From: Dendrolimus kikuchii
Lineage: Eukaryota > Arthropoda > Insecta > Lepidoptera > Lasiocampidae
Assembly (NCBI GenBank): GCA_019925095.2
Contig: CM034397.1
Location: 4,111,763 to 4,175,762 of the forward strand
Length of the DNA stretch: 64,000 nucleotides
Direction of reading: 5' to 3'
In this document: piece after piece, positions 13,384 through 25,600 of the stretch
Layout: each line of letters starts with the position of its first letter
How positions within the stretch are numbered: the first letter of the stretch is position 1
Translations under genes and position numbers: made by a program
The notes under the pieces: model-generated
What the model was told of the DNA's origin: nothing
The model's input: only the letters and a program-made list of their open reading frames with translations
Database searches by the model: none

Positions 13384-13580
13384 TTATAAACGCTAGTCTG
13401 TAAGAATGGACGTCTCTTTCACGCAAAAACCACTCAATGGATTTTGATGAAACTACAGTAATATAACTTACACATCAGAATAAGACAGGCTATAATTTAT
13501 AACGATATAGTGTGAATTAATGGAAAATCGTTATATTTTGATCCACGCGGGTGAAACCGCGGGCGCAGCTAGTAATACTA
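13384..13580 (-). repeat. Lepidopteran GCGGGCGCAGCTAGT-type repeat
   Basis: Ends CGCGGGCGCAGCTAGTAATA, the inverted form of the CTAGCTTCTGCCCGCG start of the repeats at 42004 and 51039. Contains the CACTCAATGGATTTTGATGA phrase common in these repeats. Confidence 0.5.
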
Positions 13581-13749
13581 TATATTGGTGCTACCCACTG
13601 TAAAGATTTATATAAATTACATTTGCAGGTCGTGGTCTAATCCCTGCCATGAAAAAAGCATACTATACTTCTTTCATGACCCCGATAGTCAAAGTCCGTA
13701 AGCCTGAAAAAGACACTAGAAACAATATTCGCTCAGTAATTCTGTACCT

Positions 13750-14051
13750 ATTGTTAATAATATCAGCCCATAAAATGTCCCACTGCTGGGCTCGGGCCTC
13801 CCATTATAGGGGGAACGGACAGTATACCTGCCACGCTTGTCTAAGGCGGCTTGGCAGGTTTGACACATCGGTTATTTCGATGTGCAGGTTGCATCACGAT
13901 GTTTTCCTTCACTGTTGTTAGCACGTGGTAATTATAACAATATGTACATTAGGTCAGAAAACTGCCTAAGTGGTGCATGCGTTTCGGTCAGGATCGAACC
14001 CGCGCCCTTTGAGTTTGGGACGCGTACGCTAGCCATTACGCTACCACGACT
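13750..14051 (-). mobile_element. SINE type B, copy 1 (tRNA-derived)
   Basis: The reverse complement starts GTCGTGGTAGCGTAATGGCT (A box) and GCGGGTTCGATCCTGACC (B box). The body carries the GCAACCTGCACATCG and CCCAGCAGTGGGACATT phrases. Other copies at 17222 (+) and 28043 (-). Confidence 0.85.
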
Positions 14052-14927
14052 TGATATTTCTGTTTATTATTCATTAATGACCCCACGAAGAGTTATGCTG
14101 GCCTTCTACATTATATTTCATTGTTTTACTTTATCATTAGTAAAACGTGTCGGCTTTAACTAATGCAGAGTCTAAACGCGGTATTAAAGGACGTAAGGGT
14201 ATTGATACATGGGTTAGAGCCGACCTTCGCCCTAGTAGAACAGCATTAATGGTGTTAGGTCTTTCTTTCGCATTTAGAAATTTCGTATTTTTTTTAGGTG
14301 TAACCATACATTTTAAAGATATTAGTATTCTTGAAGAATTTATGGGCGACGACGGGAGCGCCCCTTGCCAACCAAAAAATAGAATTTATTTTAGATGTTC
14401 TATTTTTTTTGGAATCTGTGAAGATTTTGGTAAAAATGGAACCTATATGTGAAATTCTCTTGTCAGTCTGCTTGTATCGTCTAATATAGTCACATGGTAT
14501 TGTCGATAGAAGCCCCTTGCACCCCCGAGTAGACGACCCTAATGCTCAATACTCTTGAACCCAATTTGTAAATAGATGGAAACTATGGAATTTGGAAACT
14601 AATGGAGAACCCGAGCTTCACAGTAGTAACGTTTAAAACAACTGGTATTAATAAAAAAGTAAATTCATTGGAGAGATAAAATAAAATCACATAGTATATT
14701 GCAATATAAATTTAATTCTGAAATACACATTTTATAAAATACATTTTTATCTTATCAAAAGCTTAAATAGTTCATAAGACCCAATTGCAGTCTTCCCATT
14801 ATTATCATTAATAGAAATTTACGAATACATCTAGCCAGAACAATGTTGATATGTTTAACATATTTTGCACTGTGGCTTTGATTAAAACTACAGTATATTA
14901 AATAATTAAAAAATAATAATAGAAAAA
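14052..14927. other. Perilipin 3' flank, likely 3' UTR and beyond
   Basis: AT-rich. A 101-codon plus-strand ORF (14147-14452) has no family resemblance. On the minus strand an ATTAAA (plus 14709-14714) is a possible polyadenylation signal for perilipin. Confidence 0.35.
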
Positions 14928-16625
14928 TTATTGTGGTGAGTTTGCATCTCCTACAGATTTCGATTCGGGAGTAGACTTCACCTTGTTGGAGGTGGTTGGG
15001 GATGTTTCTTGGGCATTTTTAGGAGTTTGTGGTGTTGATGGGGATGGTTCTGCAGGATTCTGGGGTTTGGGTTCCTCTTCTTTCGCCCTCTGTTGCTGCA
15101 TGCTCGTCACGTTGGCCAAATGCAGGGCTGCCATCAACGCCGTGATGTAGCGGCGAACGTCGAATTCAATTCCTGGTAAAAACAATTATTGAAATTATAA
15201 ACAAAACAATTATACCGTTTAAAAGTGAACAATAGTCGTAAGATTGCTGTTAGAGAATTTTATGTTTATATTGATAATAATAACTGTTTTGTGAAATGTG
15301 CTTTTTCAAGATGTCATACAAGACACGAACTACAAAGACTGCCTCATGAGGTCAGTCAAATTCTTAAAATATGGTTTAGGCTTAGGCTTGAAAATTGAAA
15401 ACCTTAAATATTTTTATTGATACTTTTTTTTTATTGCAGGAGATCAGCAGACTGGCAGACGGCCCACTTGATGGAAAGCGGTTACCATCGCCTATGGACA
15501 TTTGCAACACCAAAGTTGAAACTGGAACCTGGTCACTAATGCCGGAACACAACTCAAGGTTGTTATTTTTGCCAGGTGGTAGGGCATTTGCCCGACTGGA
15601 TGGCTACCACCCCTGGTCTAAAGTATGTCGCCATAACAACCTTGAGTTGTGTTCCGGCATTAGTGACCAGGTTCCAGTCTCCCTTAAGAGAGCAGCAGCG
15701 CATTTGTAGCACCTTTCGTGTTGCAAGTGTCCATAGGTGATGGTAACCGCTTTCCATTAAGTGAGCCGTCTGCCTGTCCGCTGATCTCTTGCGATAAAAA
15801 AAAAAATACTTTAGATCAAGGGTGGTAGCCATCCAGTCGGGCATATGCCCTACCACCTGACTGTGGGTTGTTAAGTCGCCTCTTACGATAGGCCGCCCGG
15901 CCGCAGGAAATTGTATTCTTTCTCCGTTCCTGCACGGATAATACTTAACAGTGGTTAGATACATAAATCGTGCAAAGCCACGTAAAAATAAAAAGAACTT
16001 GAAAGTTAATATTTTTTTAGCTGAATAAGTATATTTTTGCTTACGAAATCAATTCCGCTTCTACTAAATATTAGAGATCAGATCATAAATCCATCTTTAT
16101 AACATGGACCTACAGTGCCTATGGCGTTATTGAAATCATATTTGCCGTTACGCTAGATTTGGGTTCTAGGGTATGAAGACGGTGCAGCAGCAGAAAGACA
16201 AGACAAGGAGGGGTGTCCTTGGAACTAGAACACCCCAAGGCACTGGGTGTGGCTCGCCGGGAGGGTCCCCCCTGACCCCTCAGTCCCACTACGTTATCGA
16301 GAGATGAGCAAAGCGCCGTCTGCGACAGGGATATGGTGCAGTTCACCCTAGTTGCCAAACAGTCTACTCTCCTATCAGTTACAATATGTGTTATATTCTT
16401 ACCAGAATTCCTAAGCTCGTTGATTTTGTAGGCGAGGTTGGCCCACACACGTCGAGCTGCAACTGCGCTCAGTCTACCCACAGTCTGCACAGTATGCAAT
16501 GCCGGATCGGTAGTCGCCGCTACGATTTCGTCTAAAAATCGTAGTATCACGTCAAATAAAACTATATTTTTCCATTTATATATGAAAATTGTGTAACAAT
16601 AATATATTGTGTTCTTCTGAGTTAC

Positions 16626-16666
<41 letters not shown>

Positions 16667-19600
16667 ACCTAACCTAACTCTGACAAAGCCCCTAAACCAA
16701 CATTCAAACTGTTGACCAGAGAGCCTCGCAACTAATTTGTGAGCAGAGAGTCAAGTCAATTGAGATACTTTTTATCATTTTAACTCGCAGCCTCATAGAT
16801 TTTCTCGAGCGTTTCTATTTATGACGTCATACAATGGTACAAGTAAGGGAGCCCCAAGTAACGCATTCAAATTGTTGCTTGAAAAGCAATAAACATTACT
16901 TTTATCATGATGTTTTAAAAGCCAGATCATAATATTATGTTATCTTAACGCCTGTTTTTTGATATGATAAAAATATTAAAATGTATTGTAAACGAATTTT
17001 GATACTTTCATTTTGAGAACTAAATAATTTTCCAGAATGTTTTATTCCTACGTAATTGTACATGTATGCATGTGTGTATACTCGCTTATGCGCATGTGAG
17101 AGCGTAAATACACGTCTGCAAGGTATCTAATTTTATTATGGCCGGTTCCTATGTCTTAGTGTTCATTCACATGCCTTACCATAGGTCAAATTGCAGAATT
17201 ACTTTTATGGAGCTCATGTCAAATTAAGCCGTGGTAACGTAACGGCTAACGCACGCGTCCCAACCCTCAAAGTGCGCGGGTTCGATCCTGGCCGGAACGT
17301 ATGCACCGCTTGGTCAGTTTTCTGATCTAATGTGCATATTGTTACAATTACCACGTGCTAATAACAGTGAAGGAAAACATCGTGATGCAACCTGCACATC
17401 GAGATAACCGATGTGTCAAACCTACCAAGCCGTCTTGAAGAAGCGTGGCGGGTATACCGTCCTTTCCCCTTATAGTGGGAGGCCTGAGCCCAGCAGTGGG
17501 ACATTTATGAGCTGATATTATTATATGTCATTTTTTAAGCGATAGCAAGGCAACTGAACAATCGGTAAGATATATGAGGTATCAGTCGTCATCGCCAATA
17601 TCCTAGCTATAAATTTTGATTAGTCGAGTACTGAATTGAATCAGAATACGGTATTGCAATGTTCAAAGTGCAGCACTTAAGGAAGTTTATACATGCATAT
17701 CTATGAATAAATACATGGGCCATGTGATTCAGTGTGAACAACATCATACAATAGCATGGAATGTAGAATGAATGTAATGACTGTTATATAGGGACAATGA
17801 TAAAGCAAAATACTCTAGTAATTAGTTTTTAGTAACTCACTTGCTTAAAGTTATTGAAATCAAGGCATAAATTAAAAAAAAAAATAACGTTAATGTTTTA
17901 TATGTAAGTATATGAAATGACATGTTTTTAAAAGAAAGTTATTAAAAAGATGTATTTTTTTTCTTTTTTAATTTATTATCCAATATGCTTACATTCATAT
18001 ACATTAGGAACACGTTTGAACTGTGGCACAGAAACCTCATGGGTTTATTCGTGCCGCAGGGAGTCGTGTAAACAATATTGTTATATCAAAAATGGGAGCA
18101 GAGGCGAGTAATTGCTATCATCATTTTAGTGTTTAGTTGTGATTTGATAATAAAAGCGGGGTTATCATCATTCTAGTATATGGTTCTTATTTTAGTCCCA
18201 GGTCTGAACACGTGAACCCGATGGTCCGCTTTGGGAATCAATATAGAATCTTTTCAGATTATATTTATTGATTTATGGTTATTTTTGTACTTGGATTGCA
18301 GGTCCTCTGGGAGATCATTTATAATTGTTGGTATCATATATTCCTCGCGCCTTGTCCCATATACATTATATATTTATATATTATGTGTGTGTGTTCATAT
18401 GCTATAGAAGTGAAATTGATTTGTTGATTGATTGAATGATTAGCTAAGAGTTTCAAATCACAATTCTAAAGCAATTTCATTTTAAAAGTAGTTAAACTCA
18501 CTCGACGGCTCTTCAGCGGGTCCAACAGGCGGCAGATAGTGGTCCAAGAGCTGCATCGCGTAAGTGGCGCCACTGTCGACGCCGTGCATGGCTTTCTGTC
18601 CGTAAGCGGTCGACAGCAAGGCGTTGGCCTTCGCCCAAGAGAGCTCCTTTAGTGATTTCACGCGCTGTTCCGCCGCTGCACGGGCTACGGTTACCTGGGA
18701 GAAGATTTCAGGTTCAAATCTTACGAAATTAGAGCTTGTTTCGGTTAAAAAATATGTAAGGTAAACTATACAATTATTGGCACCCTATCAATTTATGCAA
18801 GATATTAAGAAAACTGAATATCTATCTAATTTGTATTATTGTATAGCTGCAAAATACAAACGATTAAAAATTCTTTATATTCTGAGTAATTTGACAGTGT
18901 ACCAACAATAGTATAGTATACCCTATTTATAGTAACAGTAAAAGCTAGAAAAATATAGGTACAAAACTAATACAAATGGAGTCAATCGTTCGCTAATCAG
19001 TCAAAAATGGCATGGACCCTCGTACAGAAGTCGCTTTTATCCCGAAAATATAGAAAAGTCCCGCGTGATAGGGAAAGAAGTCTAAGCTCGCGAGGTCGCA
19101 AGAACTACCTAAATTATTTGTAAAAATGTATGTAGGTATCAAGCGTGGTCGATACAATGTTCACATGAAATCGCGAGTTTTGTAGTGCAGGTATACATAC
19201 CTAAGCATAATAATAATAATATGGCATTTTTGGTGTCCATTCAGGGAGGCGAGTCAGCGTCTGCACATTTTCCTATGTTCCCCGAACATTGCGACGGGCA
19301 GACGCCATAGTCCCCATATACCCACCCAGACCACTAGCAGTTCACCACAATAGCCCGGTACTTTTTGTTCTCATTTCCCACAATAATCCTACACTGGCCG
19401 GGGCTTGTCCTTGGGTGCATTATTATATAGTGTAGATAGGGATAATCGCCGGTTAATTTCACGCCACATTTACATTAAATTTGTCAAGAGCTCTCTACGT
19501 GTTGGCCTTCCCATGGGCCCACGCAAGCCCTCCAAAAGTCCGGGCCATTTCTATGGCCCGTGGTCTTGAAAGACATACAGTTTTTTTTATAATAATATTA

Positions 19601-22600
19601 TTACACCTGCATATACTTTAAATGTAAGTAAGTATATAAAATTCATGCTCATAAACACGTTTTATTCAACCAACAGTGAAGGTCAAAACCGTATGATTAG
19701 TTCGACTGAACTAATCGACATTTTACATTCGCTTGTTTGCGTTCTGATTTTGTCAAGTACATTCCGTATCAAATTATGGTAGCTTGTTGCATGGCCGCGA
19801 AATCAACAGAACATTGTATGCACCTGATATTTTTGTCATCGTCTTGCCATCACTGTGACATTGGCAAAAGCTATGCTGAGAGCGTTGAAGCCATAATCTC
19901 AAACAAAGAAGAGAAATCAACAGATTATTTTAAATACAAATCAGATACTACGTTAGTCTAATAGAAAGTTAAAAAAAAAAACGAAAACTCATTAAGAGCT
20001 TTCGACGAAAATAATATTAATCGTGAGATTTAGGTAGATGACAGATGCTATAATAAATTCTAAAATTATTTTCATACAATCATTAATAACTGCTTAAACA
20101 ATAATGAATACGCAATTTGACTCGTTTAAGTTATAACGTCTTAACTTGCTATTCTCATACAAAATGTAGGTAGCTTGTGGCTTGGACTTTTTGTAACATG
20201 ATAACAAGTATCCCACAATTGACTTCGCTATCAAAGACCTTATTGTATGTATAACATATTGATACATCACTTTGTTAACAGAGTATCGAATTGGTTCATT
20301 CATTTTAAACTTTGAAATAGATAACAAGTGATTTTTAAGGGCGCTATTACAATATGATCCGGTTCAGCGGCCAACAACAGCGATATCAAGGGCCGTCAAC
20401 CATTATCTTATCGCGCTGACGTTCGTATCGGAATTAAATCGCCATACGAAATAAACGGCTTCAACCAGTATGTAAATGCTCGAATAATTTTAAGTGCACG
20501 AAGAAGTGATATTTCACTCACTTCTCATTTTTTTTGCAGGAGTTCAGCAGACAGGCAGACGGCCCACTTGATGGAATGCGGTTACCATCGCCTATGGACA
20601 TTTGCAACACCAAATGTGCTACAAATGCGCTGCTGCTCTCTTAAGGGAGACTAGGACCTGGTCACTAATGCCGGTACACAACTCGAGGTTGTTATGGCGA
20701 TATATTTTAGACCAGGTATGGTAGCCATCCAGTCGGGCAAATGCCCTGCCAGCTGGCTGTAGGTTGTTTGGGCTGCGTACAATTTTTGAAATTATTTACA
20801 AATACATCATAAAATGTATTAAAATACTCATCAATCTTTTTGAAAGTTCGCAGCGCTATAATACTTATTAATTTTGTGTTTATATATAATATATAGTTTT
20901 TTTGAGGTGATTTGGCATTTGTATCATTTTATTTTGAAATCGTAAACTCATTTACATATAAGTCATATACGAGCATTTCTCAAAATTTTCGAAAGTAATA
21001 TTGCGGTGTCCTAGATTTTTGCAAAAGAATAAATAATAGCCTATTAATCATACAGGTCCATCGACTTAACAATTTATTAATAAAAAGTATAAAAACACAT
21101 AAAAAACAACTAATTTTTATTAATTAAACAATTAATTTTATTAAGAAACGATAAAAACAAATACCTACACTGAAAATTGGAATGTATGGAAAATTGCTTT
21201 TCCCAAGATATCACAGTACTTTTAATTCAACTAATATCATTATTTTCAAAGAACGTAATTCTTAACGTAAAGGCATCGTTTTACAATAGAATATATTTTT
21301 GGTGGCTTTACATCATAAATCTTTTACTTCCGATTTTTTACAATGGTGTAGTATCGTATAATCGGAAAGGCAGGTAGCAAAAAAATAATTTTCAAATCAC
21401 GGTCCAGAAATATGAGAATCGCTTATACATTGACTACGGCGCTAAGCGTAAAATAACTAAGAAACTTCAGCTATTTTAAACGAAACAGACCGTAATTTAC
21501 ACAAAAATAAATCAAACTTTTACATTACAAAAGTGTACATTGGTCACTTACAAACAATTACTGTATGTATACAAAGAATAACGTCATACCAGCTGAATAA
21601 TCAAATTACTAACAATGACCTCTCCAGATTAATAGTAAAAAGCTGCGCAGAAATGGGCTTTGCGTGAAAAACCTAAACATGAATTTATAAGGTTCACTTT
21701 TATTGATTATTCAAAGTACATACATACATACATACATAACTTCACGCCAGTTCCCTTGCGGGGTAGGCACGAACAACAGAGCGCCATTTAGGCCCATTCT
21801 TACACACCTCACTTGCTTCTTTGACATTCATAACTCTTGTCATGCACACTCGTCTGTTCTTAAGGCTCCTGACATCACCCTCCGCTAGTATCAAAGTACT
21901 ACCATACTATGTATTCACAGAGTTTCGACCTTATGAAAAGAACTCATAGTACATAAATAACGGAGCCACCTTGTATCGAGCGTAAGCGATTATACATAAT
22001 AATAATATTAAATATGCTAAAGAACTTTAATCGTAAAAATTGATTTTAAAACTATTTTGGATCGGAATAAAGCCCATGTACGTGTTCATTGTGGAACTGG
22101 TTTATAAAAATGGATGAATCTCGAATATTCGTGAAACAAAGGTCGCGAGGTTTAATACAAAAAAGAAATGCAAAATATCAAAATAAAAAGCAATAACTAT
22201 ATAACACGTTATATTACGAACGTGTTGTGAAGAAGACCTAATTTGAAGTTATGACTGACTTATGCTCTTAAAATGAATGAGTAGGTTTGAAACAAAAATA
22301 ATAATATAAAATCTATTTACATAGCAAAACTATCTTAATTTCTTACCTTTTCACGGCTAAACGAATTTTGATGAATTCTAATAAAAATAATTTTGTAGAT
22401 TATTTTCTAAAAGGGGAAATCTGATAGAGGACCATCAGCTGTGTGAGAGGGAAAAATCGCAGCCCGTGTTTGGGATTCGCCTCGACGAGGTGGCACTAGC
22501 ATCCCCGCAGGAATGCTATTGCCACGCCACGGTTTATGATACCAACTAAAATTACTATGAGCTCGTTTGCGCATTCACCTCCAGCCCGGCCCAGCGACGG

Positions 22601-25600
22601 CCGGCCCCTGCATTTGTTAGAGATCCAGCCCTCCGGCTGCCTCGGCTACATAGATTGTATTCTGGGAATAGGGCGTAGGCTACCTAGTCTCAAAAAAGGC
22701 GTGAATTAGGAGATGAAAATTTCTATACGCATCCCATAATCAAGTTGACGGCCTCTGTGGTTGAGCGGGCCAAGACTTTGCCGGCCTACCTCACTGCCAC
22801 GCAGAGGCTCCGGGTTCGATTCCTGGTATAGTAAATTTCGGAAAACGTCTTTTCTCCGTTATTTACTATCGTCTGGGTGTCTGAGATCGGCCCCAGAGTA
22901 GTCCGTTGAATATTACCCATAACACAAGCGTAACTTGCTTAATTTGGGGATATACAATGTGTGTGTTTGTCTGCCGATTAAGTTCTTCATTTAGAAAATA
23001 TACATTTAAAAGCAAACGAAGCCGCAGGTAATAGTTATTTATGTTTTGAACATAATCAAAATTAATCGCTTTACGTTATGTATTAAGATATTAATGCAGT
23101 CCGCCCTTTGCTTACGTGCGCACACGCATGTCCTCATTAGCTTTCCTGCGCTGCGTAAATAAATATGACTCACTGTTGTTGAATAAAAACGTATTTTTAA
23201 GAGTCGAGAAAGTTTACAACATGGATTATCTGAATGTAGAAATTGGCTTTCCAACAAATAGTTAGAGCTTCTATCCGCATTTGCGTAAGAAATAATAATC
23301 TTTACTTATTCGAAGTCACTTTCATTAGTTGTTCAAGGGCCTGTGAAGGCTTGCTAATTGGACCTACTTATGCAAAATGGAACCAACCCACATACTGACA
23401 GTTTGGAGAAAAAGCAGTTTTTATTAAAATTTTGGGTACAAAAAAATATGTCTATATTTTGGAAAAAACATTTAGAATATTCTATATTATGTTTTCTCGT
23501 TGTGATTTTTATTGAGTCGATAGAAAGTGCATTTTGAAAGTCTTCTGCATCCTTAACCCAATTTTGGCATGTTTGTGGATTGGTTCTGTTTCGCATAAGT
23601 AGGTCCGATTTCTTTCCTACACCGTATACACATAATGACAAAGGTGAAAAATAAAATATGAATAACAAAAAACCTACCCTCAAAAAAAAAGAATATGGCT
23701 TTTGATAAATGTATGGGTACTTGAGTAATATAGAAACTTATTTGAAAACCGATCGATGTGTTCAAGAAAACCTAAGATGCATTGTAATATATAAATTCGC
23801 GGTCTGGGAAATGAACCAAATACCATTGATAACAAAAATGAACAAAATACACTATGGAAAATGGGATTGTTTTTGCGGTATCATTTGAAGTATACACAAT
23901 GTGTCAAGTTTCAAACAGTAATTCAACAAATTCAAATTAAATTATATAATTAAAGTAACAAATTTTTACAGACAAATGTAAATTGTATATTCCCCAGCGA
24001 AACAAGTAACTACTGTGTTAAGTCAGTTAGGTATTAAAGGAAATCTCTGAAGCTAATATCAAACACCCAGACCAAAGTAAAATAACAGAGTTCGATTACA
24101 AAAACCATGTCAGAATCAAACTAAAGCAGATGGATACACTTTCAAACATTCTTGGGCCCAGATTGGAAAACATGAGTGATCCGCACCCCAACATCCATCA
24201 ATCTTATTCTCTGGAGACAATCGTTTTGGCGGACGCCAATATTGAAGATCCACCCGCACGCATGCCATTAATCCCATATCCGGGCAATATGTCCCAGAGG
24301 TCCTTCCGCACAACCCTGTATTTTTATTATTGTAATGGATTTAGTTATTTTGAATAATTACTTAATCGTATGGTGTGTTTTCATGTTATTAATTATCGAA
24401 ATTCATTATAAATCGATTATGTTAATTGATACCTGATTTTATTTGTGGCCTGACCTTATTTTTAAGATTTTTCATCTTCCACATAGAATTTAGGGTCGAT
24501 GTTTTCCATTTTGTAATAGAAATATATAACGCTATTTTAAAATCATATCAACTCATCACATTTCTTTGGCCCAAAAGACGGGGGGGCGTCTCCTTGCATA
24601 TTGTTTTAATTTTAACCAAAATTACTATGGAACCCTAATATGAATCCATATACAGATGGGAAATGAGTCTTACCTTATTAACATGTGGCGATATGTCACC
24701 CTAGGGTCCAAGGACAGCCTCAAGGCCGTCTCGTTTGGTCCCCACCCAGCCATTAAGATCACCACACATAATTAGTCTTTCGTTTGGTCGTTTCAACAAT
24801 GACTTTCGGTTGCTCGGTCACCAGGGGCACTCTTTTACCTAACTCTTCGATCGCTGCGGCAACCTTCGCATCGTCCATCTTATCTTTCGTCCCACCTCTC
24901 ACATTCCACGTGCCTATAACTCTGCTCCTCTCGACCCGCCGTTTGGCGCTGCGTGAAGGGTGGCGGCCCCCTTCGCCGCATGCGCGATCGGTGAGCGTCG
25001 CCTGCGGGGGACGCCCTATCGTGCACTGCACGCCGGTGAATTCTGGTCAGAATTGTGGCCCTCTGGGCCAGCGGGGATCGCGACGCCGCTTCTGACATGA
25101 CCCCCCATAAATCTGTGGTCGCCGCCATGTATACGCCAGCTTCGGCAGTGGACAGCGCCCAGATAGGAAATGAGTCTTACCTTATTAACATGTGGCGATA
25201 TGCGAGACAGTACAGCCTGTTTGGTCGTTTCAACAATGACTTTCGGTTGCTCGGTCACCAGGGGCACTCTTTTACCTAACTCTTCGATCGCTGCGGCAAC
25301 CTTCGCGTCGCCAACGGCTAACGGCGTCGCAACGTAGGGCGCCGCTGTGGTCGCCGCCATGTATACGCCAGCTTCGGCAGTGGACAGCGCCCATTCTAGA
25401 AGCGAGTGGGCTCCTGAAAACAAATTCTTTCTATAGGAATCGTGTATGTGCAATTAAAGAGAAAAAAATCAGGAGGACTGATTCAGACCAGCAGATACCG
25501 AAATAAAATTTATAGAATACTTGTCTGTCTGTTAGAGAATCACGTGAAAACTACTCAACGGATTTAAATGAAACTCGACAGAGTATAAGTTCGCGTTTGA

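Larger units (their letters stand above)
24656..25160 (-). pseudogene. Broken partial duplicate of perilipin exon 2, interleaved with LINE sequence
   Basis: Three blocks nearly identical to exon 2 (25413..25181) recur here in the same order and strand. They are 25160..25111 (start of the exon minus its first ~20 bases), 24875..24780 (the DAKVAAAIEELGKRVPLVTE region, with one visible base difference) and 24697..24656 (ISPHVNK plus the donor and about 16 intron bases). The copy has no splice acceptor. Two stretches of the exon (about 35 and 20 bases) are replaced by about 230 and 85 bases of LINE endonuclease sequence. The near identity suggests a recent event. Confidence 0.85.

Noticed and set aside
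13649..14163. Overlapping ORFs near 13.6-14.2 kb
   Set aside because: They are translated SINE B sequence; the B box and the repeat copies explain it.
15395..15964. ORFs of 104 and 133 codons on both strands
   Set aside because: They fall entirely in the rearranged repeat, and equivalent frames appear in every copy of that repeat.
16119..16402. Continuation of the minus ORF beyond perilipin exon 4
   Set aside because: It passes a good donor (TCTG|GTAAGA) at 16403/16402; phase joins exactly to the exon at 15172, so the rest is intron.
17222..17290. Possible tRNA gene
   Set aside because: A and B boxes are present but no complete cloverleaf or acceptor stem is formed; the sequence continues into a SINE body repeated at 13750 and 28043.
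25016..25453. 145-codon minus ORF taken as one protein
   Set aside because: The first part is true perilipin exon 2; after the donor at 25181/25180 the frame runs through intron and the scrambled duplicate.
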